Part shown: positions 32,920-42,123 of the stretch, piece after piece
Position numbering within the stretch: the stretch's first letter is position 1
Layout of the letters: each line of letters starts with the position of its first letter
NCBI RefSeq assembly: GCF_001650875.1
Contig: NZ_LXYI01000001.1
Span: 185,081-249,080, forward strand
From: Sulfitobacter sp. EhC04
Lineage (GTDB): Bacteria; Pseudomonadota; Alphaproteobacteria; Rhodobacterales; Rhodobacteraceae
Direction: 5' to 3'
DNA length: 64,000 bases
Notes under the pieces: model-generated
What the model saw: the letters and a program-made list of their open reading frames with translations, nothing else
Database searches by the model: none
Told to the model about the DNA's origin: nothing
Position numbers and translations under genes: made by a program

Positions 32920-34101
32920 ATGTCCCGACAAAACTACATTTTCACCTCAGAATCCGTTTCCGAGGGTCACCCCGATAAGGTCTGTGACCGCATTTCCGAC
33001 GCGGTTCTTGACGCTTTTCTTAGCGAAGAACCCGAAGCCCGCGTCGCCGCAGAGACCTTTGCGACAACAAACCGTGTTGTGATCGGCGGTGAGGTCGGGC
33101 TGTCCGACAAGGCCAAGCTGAGCGAATATATGGGCAAGATCGAAGATATCGCCCGCGCCTGCATCAAGGACATCGGCTATGAGCAGGACAAGTTCCACCA
33201 CGAGACCTGCGAAATCACCAATCTGCTGCACGAGCAATCCGCGCATATCGCCCAGGGTGTCAATGCGGCCGAGAACAAGGACGAAGGCGCAGGCGACCAG
33301 GGGATCATGTTCGGTTTCGCCACCGACGAGACGCCCGAGCTGATGCCGGCACCGATCCACTATGCACATGCGATCCTGCGCCGCCTGGCCGAAGTGCGCA
33401 AGGACGGCACCGAGCCGACCCTGCGGCCCGATGCCAAGAGCCAGCTTTCCGTGCGTTACGAAAATGGCAAGCCGGTGGGTGTCAGTTCCATTGTGCTGTC
33501 CACCCAGCACGAATCCGAAAGCCAGTCGAGCGATGACATCCGCGCCATCGTGGAACCCTATATCCTTGAGGTTCTGCCCGAAGGCTGGGTGACCGATGAT
33601 ACCGTCTGGCACGTCAATCCGACCGGTGTCTTTGTGATCGGTGGCCCCGACGGGGACGCAGGCCTGACCGGCCGCAAGATCATCGTGGACACCTATGGCG
33701 GTGCCGCCCCGCATGGCGGTGGCGCGTTTTCGGGCAAGGATCCGACCAAGGTGGACCGTTCCGCCGCCTATGCGGCGCGCTACCTTGCCAAGAACGTCGT
33801 GGCATCCGGCATGGCGACCAAATGCACGATCCAGCTGTCCTATGCGATCGGCGTCAGCGAGCCGCTGTCGATCTATTGCGACACCCACGGCACCGGCGAG
33901 GTCGAGGATGCGGCGGTTGAAAAGGCAATTCGCGCGGCAATGAGCCTGACGCCGCGCGGCATTCGTGAGCACCTTGAACTGAACAAGCCGATCTATGCCC
34001 GCACCTCTGCCTATGGCCACTTTGGTCGTGCGCCCGAGGCGGATGGCGGTTTCAGCTGGGAACGCACCGATCTGGCAGACAAGCTGAAAGCGGCGGTCTG
34101 A
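32920..34101 (+). CDS. metK: S-adenosylmethionine synthetase
   Basis: Makes SAM from methionine and ATP. At 393 aa, signatures are '[26 protein letters not shown]' (methionine/ATP site near the start), '[16 protein letters not shown]' (about 120-135), '[21 protein letters not shown]' and '[16 protein letters not shown]' (P-loop-like, with catalytic Lys). ATG 32920 is chosen because the riboswitch Shine-Dalgarno GGAG lies 6 nt upstream. A TTG codon 12 bp earlier is inside the riboswitch and is not a plausible start. Expression is probably controlled by SAM/SAH feedback. Confidence 0.97.
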   Translation: MSRQNYIFTSESVSEGHPDKVCDRISDAVLDAFLSEEPEARVAAETFATTNRVVIGGEVGLSDKAKLSEYMGKIEDIARACIKDIGYEQDKFHHETCEITNLLHEQSAHIAQGVNAAENKDEGAGDQGIMFGFATDETPELMPAPIHYAHAILRRLAEVRKDGTEPTLRPDAKSQLSVRYENGKPVGVSSIVLSTQHESESQSSDDIRAIVEPYILEVLPEGWVTDDTVWHVNPTGVFVIGGPDGDAGLTGRKIIVDTYGGAAPHGGGAFSGKDPTKVDRSAAYAARYLAKNVVASGMATKCTIQLSYAIGVSEPLSIYCDTHGTGEVEDAAVEKAIRAAMSLTPRGIREHLELNKPIYARTSAYGHFGRAPEADGGFSWERTDLADKLKAAV

Positions 34102-34161
34102 GCAGACAGGCGGCTGGCACGCCGGGTTCCCTGTGGGGAACCGGGTGAGGATCATCGGATC

Positions 34162-34195
34162 AGGCGGTCCCCCACCGGGGCCGCCTTTCTTGTTT
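34162..34195 (+). terminator. Terminator between metK and trmB
   Basis: AGGCGGTCCCC pairs with GGGGCCGCCT (one bulge) and is followed by TTCTTGTTT. A smaller hairpin (GGTTCCC/GGGAACC) lies about 30 bp before it. Confidence 0.75.
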
Positions 34196-34277
34196 CGATG
34201 GATGGGTCCAGTCGCGGGGGAGGCCGCCTTGCAACGGCGGCTTGCAGGAACCCCCGCAGGGCGCTAAAGCGCGGGGC

Positions 34278-34979
34278 ATGAATGATCCCGTCAGACCCCG
34301 CAGGAATTTCTACGGTCGCCTCAAGGGCAAGACCCTGAAAAAGTCGCAGAAAGCCTATCTGGATGAAGATCTGGGCGCCCTGTCGCCCGGTGCGGTGAGC
34401 TGGGAGGATAACCCCGCCCGCAGCCCGCTGGATTTGCCGGGCCTGTTCGGCGAGAAGCCGGTCTGGCTTGAGGTCGGCTTTGGCGGCGGTGAACATCTGG
34501 TGCATCAGGCCGCATCGAACCCCGATGTCGGCATCATCGGTTGTGAGCCTTACATCAACGGCGTGGCCATGCTGCTGGGCAAGATCCGGCGCGCAGGCGT
34601 GTCGAACCTCGCGGTGCATCCCGGCGATGCGCGCGATCTCTTCGATGTCCTGCCGGAGGCCTCGGTCGCGCGGGCGTTTCTGCTCTACCCCGATCCCTGG
34701 CCCAAGGCGCGCCATCACCGCAGGCGCTTTGTGACCGAAGAGCATCTTGTGCCTCTGGCGCGGGTACTGAAGCCCGGGGCGATTTTCCGGGTGGCGACGG
34801 ACATCGAGGATTATGTGCGCCAGACCCTGGAGGAAGTGCCGAAATTCGGGTTTGAATGGCTGGCCGAGGGGCCGGGCGACTGGCGCGCGCCCTGGGATGA
34901 CTGGCTGTCCACGCGCTATGAGCAGAAGGCCCTGCGCGAGGGCCGGACACCGCATTACCTGACTTTCCGCCGGGTGTGA
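34278..34979 (+). CDS. trmB: tRNA (guanine-N7)-methyltransferase
   Basis: Methylates G46 of tRNA with SAM. At 233 aa it is a class I methyltransferase. The SAM loop is 'WLEVGFGGGEHLVHQA' (about 66-81), followed by 'GIIGCEPYINGVAMLL'. The catalytic/tRNA-binding motif is 'RAFLLYPDPWPKARHHRRRF' (about 133-152). The C-terminal 'LSTRYEQKALREGRTPHYLTFRRV' is the usual TrmB finish. ATG 34278 (MNDPVRPRRNFYGRLKGK) matches alphaproteobacterial homologues. The ribosome-binding site is weak. Confidence 0.95.
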   Translation: MNDPVRPRRNFYGRLKGKTLKKSQKAYLDEDLGALSPGAVSWEDNPARSPLDLPGLFGEKPVWLEVGFGGGEHLVHQAASNPDVGIIGCEPYINGVAMLLGKIRRAGVSNLAVHPGDARDLFDVLPEASVARAFLLYPDPWPKARHHRRRFVTEEHLVPLARVLKPGAIFRVATDIEDYVRQTLEEVPKFGFEWLAEGPGDWRAPWDDWLSTRYEQKALREGRTPHYLTFRRV

Positions 34980-35040
34980 CCGAAAGGCGCGGGCCTGCGG
35001 CCCGCATTCGATTTGATTGGTTTGGCGCTGCCAAATCGGT

Positions 35041-35086
35041 GCGAGACGCTGTCTCGCGCTCTGGTATATTTATCGGAACAATGAAG
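35041..35086 (+). repeat. Hairpin plus recurring post-gene motif after trmB
   Basis: GCGAGAC/GTCTCGC (35041-35057, 3-nt loop) is followed by CTGGTATATTTATCGGAACA and ATGAAG (35061-35086). This is the same order as after gcdH and after the alcohol dehydrogenase: a GC-rich hairpin and then a CCGG(A)xTATTT..AAxGAAG motif. Another hairpin (GCGGGCC..GGCCCGC) lies 50 bp upstream. Confidence 0.5.
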
Positions 35087-35156
35087 CTGGCAGGCTGGCA
35101 TGGACGCTGCCGGGAGGCTGGGTTAAAACCGCCCGGAAACAGGTAAGGACCTTCAG

Positions 35157-36509
35157 ATGTCAGCCCATGGTGACCCACTTCCGATGACTTCGCAGGCCTG
35201 CGGGCCGCTGACCGGCACCGCGGAAGTGCCCGGCGACAAGTCGATTTCGCACCGATCGTTGATTCTGGGGGCGATGGCTGTGGGAGAAACCACGATCACC
35301 GGCCTGCTTGAGGGGCAGGACGTGCTGGATACGGCGCGGGCGATGCGGGCATTTGGTGCCGAGGTGACGGATCTGGGCGGCGGCAAATGGTCGGTTCACG
35401 GGGTCGGCGTCGGCGGCTTTGCCGAGCCGGAGAACGTGATTGACTGCGGCAACTCCGGCACTGGCGTGCGGCTGATCATGGGGGCGATGGCGACCTCGCC
35501 CATCGTCGCGACCTTTACCGGGGATGCCAGTCTGAATGGCCGGCCGATGGCGCGGGTGACGGACCCGCTGGCCTTGTTCGGCTGTCAGGCGATCGGGCGG
35601 ACGGGCGGGCGGCTGCCGATGACGCTGGTCGGCGCGGTGGAACCGGTGCCGGTGCGATACGTGGTGCCGGTGCCGTCGGCGCAGGTGAAATCGGCGGTGC
35701 TGCTGGCGGGGCTGAACGCGCCCGGCCAGACCGTTGTGATCGAAGCGGAGGCCACGCGCGATCATACGGAGCGGATGCTGGCGGGCTTCGGGGCCGAGAT
35801 CACGGTGGCGGAGACCGATGACGGGCGGGAGATCACGCTGACCGGGCAGCCGGAGCTGAAACCGCAGCATATCGAGGTGCCGCGCGACCCGTCTTCGGCG
35901 GCCTTTCCGGTCTGTGCGGCGCTGATCGTGCCGGGGTCTGATGTGCTGGTGCCGGGGATCGGGCTGAACCCGACGCGGGCGGGGCTTTTTACCACGCTGC
36001 GCGAGATGGGCGCTGATCTGAGCTATGAGAACGAGCGTGTCGAGGGGGGCGAGCCGGTGGCCGACCTGCGCGCACGGTTTTCGCCCGATCTGAAAGGCAT
36101 CGCGGTGCCGCCCGAACGTGCGGCCAGCATGATCGACGAATACCCGGTCCTGTCGGTGGTTGCGGCCTTTGCCAGAGGCCACACGGAAATGCGCGGCGTC
36201 AAGGAATTGCGGGTCAAGGAAAGCGACCGGATCGACGCGATGGCGAAGGGGCTGCGTGCCAACGGGATCGAGGTGGAGGAAGGGCCGGACTGGTGGGTTG
36301 TCGCGGGCCGGGGGCATGGCAATGTGGCGGGCGGGGCGACCTGTGCCAGCCAGCTTGATCACCGCATCGCCATGTCGTTCCTGATCCTGGGGATGGCATC
36401 GCAGTCTCCGGTGCAGGTGGATGACGCGGGGCCGATTGCGACCTCCTTTCCGATCTTCGAGCCGTTGATGCAGGCACTGGGTGCGCAGATCAGCCGGAGC
36501 AAGGGATGA
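35157..36509 (+). CDS. aroA: 3-phosphoshikimate 1-carboxyvinyltransferase (EPSP synthase, class II-like)
   Basis: Joins PEP and shikimate-3-phosphate in the shikimate pathway. At 450 aa, conserved parts are '[20 protein letters not shown]' (about 23-42), '[15 protein letters not shown]' (about 97-111), '[16 protein letters not shown]', '[17 protein letters not shown]', and '[18 protein letters not shown]'. Wording of several motifs is closer to the class II (CP4-like) enzymes than to E. coli AroA. In the 97-111 motif the residue equivalent to CP4 Ala100 appears to be Gly, so glyphosate insensitivity should not be assumed. ATG 35157. The stop overlaps the cmk start. Confidence 0.95.
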   Translation: MSAHGDPLPMTSQACGPLTGTAEVPGDKSISHRSLILGAMAVGETTITGLLEGQDVLDTARAMRAFGAEVTDLGGGKWSVHGVGVGGFAEPENVIDCGNSGTGVRLIMGAMATSPIVATFTGDASLNGRPMARVTDPLALFGCQAIGRTGGRLPMTLVGAVEPVPVRYVVPVPSAQVKSAVLLAGLNAPGQTVVIEAEATRDHTERMLAGFGAEITVAETDDGREITLTGQPELKPQHIEVPRDPSSAAFPVCAALIVPGSDVLVPGIGLNPTRAGLFTTLREMGADLSYENERVEGGEPVADLRARFSPDLKGIAVPPERAASMIDEYPVLSVVAAFARGHTEMRGVKELRVKESDRIDAMAKGLRANGIEVEEGPDWWVVAGRGHGNVAGGATCASQLDHRIAMSFLILGMASQSPVQVDDAGPIATSFPIFEPLMQALGAQISRSKG

Positions 36510-37132
36510 GGTTGAGCGGGTTCACGGTGGCCATCGACGGGCCTGCGGCCTCGGGCAAGGGGACGATTTCGAAAGCGGTGGCGCGGCATTTCGGGTTTGC
36601 CCATCTGGATACGGGGCTGCTGTATCGTGCGGTGGGGGCAAAGGTGCTGGATGGCGCCACCGCGCAGGCAGCGGCAGAGGCGCTTGTTCCCGGTGATCTG
36701 GAAGACGACCGGCTGCGGTCGCCCGAGGTTGCGCAGGCGGCCAGCCGGGTTGCGGCAGTGCCGGAAGTGCGCGCGGCTTTGGTTGACTTTCAACGCAGTT
36801 TCGCCACCCGTGCCGGGGGGGCGGTGCTGGACGGGCGCGACATCGGCACAGTGATCTGCCCGGATGCGCAGGTGAAACTCTTTGTCACCGCCCATGCGGA
36901 TGTCCGCGCCCGCAGACGCTTTGCCGAATTGCAGGGCAAGGGGGTCGAGACCACCTTTGACGAGGTGTTGGCCGATGTTCAGGCCCGCGATGCGCGGGAT
37001 ATGGGCCGTGCGGATGCGCCGCTGAAGCCGGCAGATGATGCGGTGCGGATCGACACATCGGACATGGCGATCGCGGCGGCCGTCGAGACTGCCATTTCCC
37101 TGATCGAGGCAAAGATGGCTGGCTCTGCCTGA
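36506..37132 (+). CDS. cmk: Cytidylate kinase
   Basis: Phosphorylates CMP and dCMP. At 208 aa, the P-loop is '[23 protein letters not shown]' (about 6-28), followed by '[16 protein letters not shown]'. '[24 protein letters not shown]' and '[13 protein letters not shown]' are typical of bacterial Cmk. The ATG overlaps the aroA stop by 4 bp. In many proteobacteria rpsA follows cmk; here an unrelated small secreted-protein gene follows instead. Confidence 0.95.
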   Translation: MRLSGFTVAIDGPAASGKGTISKAVARHFGFAHLDTGLLYRAVGAKVLDGATAQAAAEALVPGDLEDDRLRSPEVAQAASRVAAVPEVRAALVDFQRSFATRAGGAVLDGRDIGTVICPDAQVKLFVTAHADVRARRRFAELQGKGVETTFDEVLADVQARDARDMGRADAPLKPADDAVRIDTSDMAIAAAVETAISLIEAKMAGSA

Positions 37133-37212
37133 GCCCCCTTGCGGCGCGGTTCACTCAGAGGTGACGTGTATTTCAGTCTGTTCCGGCGCAGGATGGGGCA
37201 GAGGAGATTGCT

Positions 37213-37782
37213 ATGTACCGCGTCTTTGCCCCGGCTTTCGTCGTTGTAAACCTGCTGATGCCCGCTGCCCTGCTGGCGCAAACCACCGCTCCTGCGGTGC
37301 CGGAAGCCCCGCAGGAGCGGCAGGCCGAGGCACCGATGACCTTGACGCGGCTGGCGGCAATCATCACGGCGCTGGACCCGGATATGCGGGTGCAGGGGCC
37401 TGCAATGGAATTCACGCTTGAGGATATTCCGGTGATCGTGATCACGGATGTGCGGGCCGACCGGATGCGCGCCATGGTGCCCATCGCCAGCGTGCAGGGC
37501 CTGACAGAGGCGGATCTGCTGCGCCTGATGCAGGCAAATTTCGATGCGGCCCTCGATGCGCGCTATGCGATTGCACATGGGCGGCTGTGGGGGGTCTTCA
37601 TTCATCCGCTGTCACCGCTTGAAAAGGATCAGTTCCTGTCCGGCCTGGTTCAGACAATCACCGTGGCGCGCACCTATGGCACGACCTATGCTGGTGGGGC
37701 TGCGATTTTCGGCGGCGGCGACAGCAGCGAGATCTATCGCGGGCTGCTGGAGGAACTGCGCAAGAAAGGTCAGGAACTTTGA
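37213..37782 (+). CDS. Hypothetical secreted protein (YbjN-like fold suspected)
   Basis: A 189-residue protein with a hydrophobic signal sequence ending near LLAQ (residue 23) and a short Pro/Ala/Gln linker. The globular part has alternating strands ('AMEFTLEDIPVIVITDV', 'RMRAMVPIASV', 'RYAIAHGRLWGVFIHPLSPL') and a C-terminal helix ('EIYRGLLEELRKKGQEL'). The pattern resembles YbjN / type III chaperone-like domains, but I cannot confirm this by eye. ATG 37213 follows GAGGAGA. It has its own gap after cmk (80 bp). Confidence 0.65.
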   Translation: MYRVFAPAFVVVNLLMPAALLAQTTAPAVPEAPQERQAEAPMTLTRLAAIITALDPDMRVQGPAMEFTLEDIPVIVITDVRADRMRAMVPIASVQGLTEADLLRLMQANFDAALDARYAIAHGRLWGVFIHPLSPLEKDQFLSGLVQTITVARTYGTTYAGGAAIFGGGDSSEIYRGLLEELRKKGQEL

Positions 37783-37879
37783 CCGCAGCGGGGCATTTTC
37801 CGGCAAGAGGGCGCGCTGTTTGCCATCGCCTTGTCGCGCGACCGGGCTATTTCCCCAAAGGACGCAATGAAGGAGAGCG

Positions 37880-38263
37880 ATGATGAAATCCGCAAAAGAC
37901 TATCTCGATGAAGCCAATGAAACCGTACCGAAGATGGCTGCGGCCGACGCAATAGCGAAACATGCTGCGGGGAGCGGTGTCTTTGTCGATGTGCGCGACA
38001 GCGGCGACATTGCAAAAAGCGGAACCATCAAGGGGGCACAGCGGATTCCGCGCGGCATGATCGAATTCCGCGCCGATCCCGCGATGGAGCAGTTCTACAA
38101 CCCCGCGCTGAAGAAGGATGGCGAAATCTATTTGATCTGTGGGGCGGGTGGCCAGGCGGCACTGGCGGGCAAGACCTTGCAGAACATGGGCTACACCAAT
38201 GTGACCAACATCGGCGGCTTCCCCGGCTGGAAAGAGGCGGGCGGCCCGACCGAAGAGGGCTGA
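37880..38263 (+). CDS. Rhodanese-like domain protein
   Basis: A single rhodanese domain of 127 aa, no signal peptide. 'GVFVDVRDSGDIAKSGTIKGAQRIPRGMIEF' (about 33-63) is the N-terminal part. The active-site loop begins at the Cys in 'YLICGAGGQAALAGKTLQNMGY' (about 105-126). A persulfide-forming sulfurtransferase or sulfur carrier is inferred; the loop G-A-G-G-Q-A is not diagnostic of a partner. AAGGAGAGCG precedes the tandem ATGs. Gaps on both sides suggest a separate transcript. Confidence 0.88.
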   Translation: MMKSAKDYLDEANETVPKMAAADAIAKHAAGSGVFVDVRDSGDIAKSGTIKGAQRIPRGMIEFRADPAMEQFYNPALKKDGEIYLICGAGGQAALAGKTLQNMGYTNVTNIGGFPGWKEAGGPTEEG

Positions 38264-38424
38264 CAGGCGACCCTGCGGCTGGCAGGTCTGTTACGGATCA
38301 TGCCAGCCGCAGCGCGCGCGACCTGTCGGCAACAGATCGGAACCGGCATATCCGGGGCCTTTCAGGCTGGCACGCCCGGCGGTACACAGGGCCAGGGAAT
38401 TTTCCCGGCGCGCGCAAGACGGGG

Positions 38425-39273
38425 ATGCCGCACATGACCTCCAGTTCATCAGCCATCATGGGCCCCGGTGGCCAGCCGATGCACGAAACCCGCCCTGTCA
38501 TTCTGCTGGGCCGGGGCGGCGGCGGCACGCGGCTTTTGTCGGAGTTTGTCCAGGGGCAGGGCGTTTTCCTGGGGTCGGACATCAACAAGAGCTTTGATTC
38601 CGTGGAATGGGTCAAGACCGTCTATGCCATTGCGATCGAGGTGATGTCAGGGGATGCGCCGCCCGATGCCGCCCGGCGTGCAGCCTATATCAAGCGCCTG
38701 CATGAAACGGCGGCTGAAGTGCTGGCCCGCGCCGGGCGGGTCGAAAGCGGATACTGGGGCTGGAAACTGCCCGAAACCACACTGATCTGCGATCTCGCCA
38801 AGGCGGCCTTTCCGCAGGCGCAATGCCTGCACCTGGTGCGCCATCCGGTGCGTGCCAGCCTGCGGCGCACCCATATGACATCGCGCATGAACAACCCGAT
38901 GGGTCGGGCGGCACTGCCTGCGGCCTATGTCCATGCCGGGCGCGATCCCGCACTGATCGAGGTGGACAGCGCACATATCCACAATGCCTACAGCTGGTTG
39001 CATCAGGCGGACCTGATGGCACGCTGCTTCGATGGTGATCCTGCGCTGCATATCGTCCGGTTCGAGGATACGCTGGAGCGTCCCGAGGCGGTTGCCGCCG
39101 CCCTGTCAGGGTTCCTGCACCGCGCGCCACCCGCCGATGCGCCGAACCTCAAGGTGGATGCCAGGCGTGCCAGTGTGATCGACATGGATGCGGGAGAGGC
39201 ACGTCGGATCTGGGACATCTGCGGCGCGCGGGCCGCGACCTTTGGCTATACACTGGAACAAGTTCTGGCGTGA
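38425..39273 (+). CDS. Sulfotransferase family protein
   Basis: A 282-residue PAPS-type sulfotransferase. The 5'-phosphosulfate loop is 'VILLGRGGGGTRLLSEFV' (about 25-42) and the 3'-phosphate motif is 'CLHLVRHPVRASLRRTHM' (about 132-149). 'LHIVRFEDTLERPEAVAAAL' near 210-230 is the usual core strand-helix. There is no signal peptide. The acceptor is unknown: a polysaccharide, lipid or small molecule. It lies 80 bp before the TAXI transporter genes on the same strand. Any link to that transporter is only positional. Confidence 0.8.
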   Translation: MPHMTSSSSAIMGPGGQPMHETRPVILLGRGGGGTRLLSEFVQGQGVFLGSDINKSFDSVEWVKTVYAIAIEVMSGDAPPDAARRAAYIKRLHETAAEVLARAGRVESGYWGWKLPETTLICDLAKAAFPQAQCLHLVRHPVRASLRRTHMTSRMNNPMGRAALPAAYVHAGRDPALIEVDSAHIHNAYSWLHQADLMARCFDGDPALHIVRFEDTLERPEAVAAALSGFLHRAPPADAPNLKVDARRASVIDMDAGEARRIWDICGARAATFGYTLEQVLA

Positions 39274-39353
39274 TCAGCGCCAACCTCGCGGCTTGAAGCC
39301 GGGCGCGGACAGTGGAACAGTGGCCGCAGACATTTCCGAGGGAGGAATTTACC

Positions 39354-40304
39354 ATGAAACTGACACCTGTACTGGCCAGCCTTGCGCTGGTCGTGACCGC
39401 AGGCCTTGCCACTGCGCAAGAGCGTGTGACCTATAAATCCGCAAAGACCGGATCGTCCTATTATCAGATGGGCGTGCAGATCGCCGAGGCGATGAAGGCC
39501 GGCACCGATGGCAATGTGATCGTGACTGTCGAGGAAAGCCAGGGGTCGGTCCAGAACGTCATGGAAGTCCGGGCGCGGGGGGGCGATTATGTCTTTACCA
39601 CGCCGCCTGCGCTGGTGGGGCTTGCCCAGCAGGGCAAGGCGATGTTCGAAGGCAAGGGTGACCCCGCCTTTGACGAAATCCGCGCGCTGTTCCCGATCCC
39701 GTCCCTGACCATGCATTTCGTGATGTCGGAGGCCAGCGGCGTCACCGATTTCGCCGGGATGGAGGGCAAGACCATTCTGCTGGGCAAGGGGTCCTTTGGT
39801 GCGACCGAGGGTGAAAAGTATCTTGGCCTCTTTGGGCTGCAGGGCAAGGTCAACCTGGCTGATGCGGAATTGTCCAACGCGGTTGCCGCACTCAAGAACG
39901 GGCAGATCGACGGGTTTGTGACCGCCGGGTCCTATCCGGCCCCCAATGTGATTGAAGCGGCGGCAACCACCGGCGTGACCATCCTGTCGCTGAGTGACGA
40001 ACAGATCGCGGAAACCAAGCGGACAAGGCTGGTGATCCCGGAAGGCACCTATGCCGGACAGGCCAGCGACATCGTCACCACATCGCTGCCGGTTGTCGCC
40101 TTTGCTACCACCAGGATGAGCGATGACACCGCTTACGCCCTGACCAAGACGTTCTGGGAACAGCGTGACGCGATGGGCGCCTCCGCGCCGTGGTGGAACG
40201 CGGTCGACGAGGGGTTGATGGAAACGATCACCAGCAAGCTGCATCCGGGTGCTGTGCGCTATTACAAGGAAATGGGCTGGACCCTGAGCGACGCGCAGAT
40301 GTAA
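39354..40304 (+). CDS. TAXI-family TRAP transporter solute-binding protein
   Basis: A periplasmic binding protein of 316 aa. The signal peptide is MKLTPVLASLALVVTAGLATA (cleavage before QERV). Typical TAXI features: 'YKSAKTGSSYYQMGVQIAEAMK', 'GNVIVTVEESQGSVQNVMEVRARGGDYVFTTPPAL' and 'GKTILLGKGSFGATEGEKYL'. TAXI proteins in bacteria are thought to bind dicarboxylates such as glutamate or 2-oxoglutarate, but most ligands are unknown. ATG 39354 follows GAGGAATTT. It pairs with the fused permease 57 bp downstream. Confidence 0.9.
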   Translation: MKLTPVLASLALVVTAGLATAQERVTYKSAKTGSSYYQMGVQIAEAMKAGTDGNVIVTVEESQGSVQNVMEVRARGGDYVFTTPPALVGLAQQGKAMFEGKGDPAFDEIRALFPIPSLTMHFVMSEASGVTDFAGMEGKTILLGKGSFGATEGEKYLGLFGLQGKVNLADAELSNAVAALKNGQIDGFVTAGSYPAPNVIEAAATTGVTILSLSDEQIAETKRTRLVIPEGTYAGQASDIVTTSLPVVAFATTRMSDDTAYALTKTFWEQRDAMGASAPWWNAVDEGLMETITSKLHPGAVRYYKEMGWTLSDAQM

Positions 40305-40361
40305 AGCCCCCCGGCGTGCCGGAAACCCGGCGCGCCCTTCCTTGCTGTCAAAGGCCTCTTG

Positions 40362-42119
40362 ATGCGTCTTATTGCCTTTCTCGCGGCCCTTGTGCTGGTC
40401 GTCTTTCACCTTGGCCTGATCTTTTCGGGGCTGGTGCCCAATCTGGTCAGCCGCCCGCTGCACCTTGCGCTGGCGCTGCCGTGGATTCTGCTGGGGGCGG
40501 GGCAGTCGCGGCTGATGTGGGGCAGTGGTGCGGTTCTGGCAGCGCTGGGCGTCGGTGCAAGCCTCTGGGTGGCTTTGTCGCATAACATGCTGTCAGACCA
40601 ATACGGTTTCCTGGAAGGGCCGTTCCAGACCGGTATCGCCGTGACCCTGCTGGTGGTGGTGCTTGAGGCCGCGCGCCGGGCCATCGGCTGGCCCTTGCCC
40701 TGTGTCGCGCTTCTGGCGCTGCTTTACGGGTTGTTCGGGCAGTATATTCCGGGCGAATTCGGCCATTCCGGCACGCCACTGGCCAGCTTTCTGGGCACAT
40801 TGACCATTGCCGAAGGCGGCATCTGGGGCAGTCTGACCGGCGTCTCTGTCAGCGTGGTCGCGATCTTTGTCATTTTTGGTGCGGTGCTGAATGCGGGCGA
40901 GGCGGGACAGGGCTTCATGAACCTGGCCGCCGCCGCTGCCGGGCGGCTCAAGGGTGGGGCGGCCAAGGTGTCGGTCCTGTCCTCGGCGCTGTTCGGCTCC
41001 ATTTCCGGTTCGGCTTCTGCCAATGTCGCCTCCACCGGGGCGATCACATTGCCTGCGATGACGCGTCTGGGATACCCCAAGCGGCTGGCAGCGGCGGTGG
41101 AGGCTGTGGCCTCCTCCGGTGGGCAGATCATGCCGCCGCTGATGGGGGCGGGGGCCTTTGTCATGGTGGAGCTGACTGGCGTGCCCTACACGGCGATCAT
41201 GGCGGCGGCGGTGCTGCCTGCGTTGTTGTATTTCTGGGCGGTCTGGGTTGGCGTGAACGCCTATGCCTCGCGTGGGAACCTGTCGGGCATCCGGGCCGAA
41301 GACCGCCCCGCCCTGCGCGATGTGCTGATCACCTCGGCCTTTTTTGCGGTGCCGTTCACGGTGCTGCTGTGGGGTATGTTCTGGATCAAGGTCACGCCGC
41401 AATATGCAGCGACGATGGCGATCCTTGCGGCCTTTGCCCTGCTGTTCTTTAACGCGCGGGGCATCGGCACCCTGGGCGGGATCAGCGGGCGGATCGAAAG
41501 CGCCATGATCAACGCGGCAAGGCAGGTGTCGATGATCGCGGCGATCATCATCTGCGCATCCATCATCATCGGCGTGCTGTCGATCACGGGCCTTGGGGTC
41601 AAGATCACCTCGCTGATCCTGTCGGGATCGGGCGGCATGCTCTGGCCCGCGCTGCTGCTGACTGCGCTGGCCTGCCTGGTGCTGGGGATGGAGGTGCCGA
41701 CGACAGCGGCCTATGTGATCTGCGTGTCGGTGGCAGGGCCTGCCCTGATCGAACTGGGGCTGATGCCCTTGCAGGCGCATCTGTTCGTGTTCTGGTTTGC
41801 CCTTTTGTCCACCATCACGCCGCCGGTCTGCGGCGCGGTGTTCATCGCGGCGGGCATGATCGGGGAAAACTGGCTGAAGGTGGCGGTGACCGCGATGTCG
41901 CTGGGCTTTGGCCTTTATGTCATTCCGCTGGCGATGATCGCCAATCCTGACCTCATCGCGCTGGGCGCGGCACCGCTGTTGGCGATTGTTGCGGCGGTAC
42001 AGGTGGGGGCAGGGCTGGCGCTGATGTCGTCGGCGCTGATATCCCCGCGCGGCATCGCCCTGCGCGCGGGGCTTTTTGCCGCCGGTGCTGCGATCATCTT
42101 TGTCCGGCTGGCGCTCTGA
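40362..42119 (+). CDS. TRAP transporter permease, fused small and large subunits
   Basis: A 585-residue inner-membrane protein combining the four-helix DctQ-like part (about 1-140) and the twelve-helix DctM-like part, as usual for TAXI systems. 'LFGSISGSASANVASTGAITLPAMTRLGYPKRLAAAVEAVASSGGQIMPPLMGAGAFVMVE' is the conserved scoop-loop and helix of the large subunit (about 210-270). 'ALLSTITPPVCGAVFIAAGMIG' is the second symmetrical motif (about 483-504). ATG 40362 is chosen over a TTG codon directly before it. With the binding protein it forms a complete Na+-driven uptake system. Confidence 0.92.
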   Translation: MRLIAFLAALVLVVFHLGLIFSGLVPNLVSRPLHLALALPWILLGAGQSRLMWGSGAVLAALGVGASLWVALSHNMLSDQYGFLEGPFQTGIAVTLLVVVLEAARRAIGWPLPCVALLALLYGLFGQYIPGEFGHSGTPLASFLGTLTIAEGGIWGSLTGVSVSVVAIFVIFGAVLNAGEAGQGFMNLAAAAAGRLKGGAAKVSVLSSALFGSISGSASANVASTGAITLPAMTRLGYPKRLAAAVEAVASSGGQIMPPLMGAGAFVMVELTGVPYTAIMAAAVLPALLYFWAVWVGVNAYASRGNLSGIRAEDRPALRDVLITSAFFAVPFTVLLWGMFWIKVTPQYAATMAILAAFALLFFNARGIGTLGGISGRIESAMINAARQVSMIAAIIICASIIIGVLSITGLGVKITSLILSGSGGMLWPALLLTALACLVLGMEVPTTAAYVICVSVAGPALIELGLMPLQAHLFVFWFALLSTITPPVCGAVFIAAGMIGENWLKVAVTAMSLGFGLYVIPLAMIANPDLIALGAAPLLAIVAAVQVGAGLALMSSALISPRGIALRAGLFAAGAAIIFVRLAL

Positions 42120-42123
42120 CGGC

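Noticed and set aside
32947..34155. A 402-codon open frame opposite metK
   Set aside because: It is antisense to a strongly conserved gene, with no recognisable domain and no start signal.
35157..36509. Glyphosate-insensitive EPSP synthase
   Set aside because: Several motifs resemble class II enzymes, but the residue equivalent to the key alanine of CP4 looks like glycine, so insensitivity is not supported.
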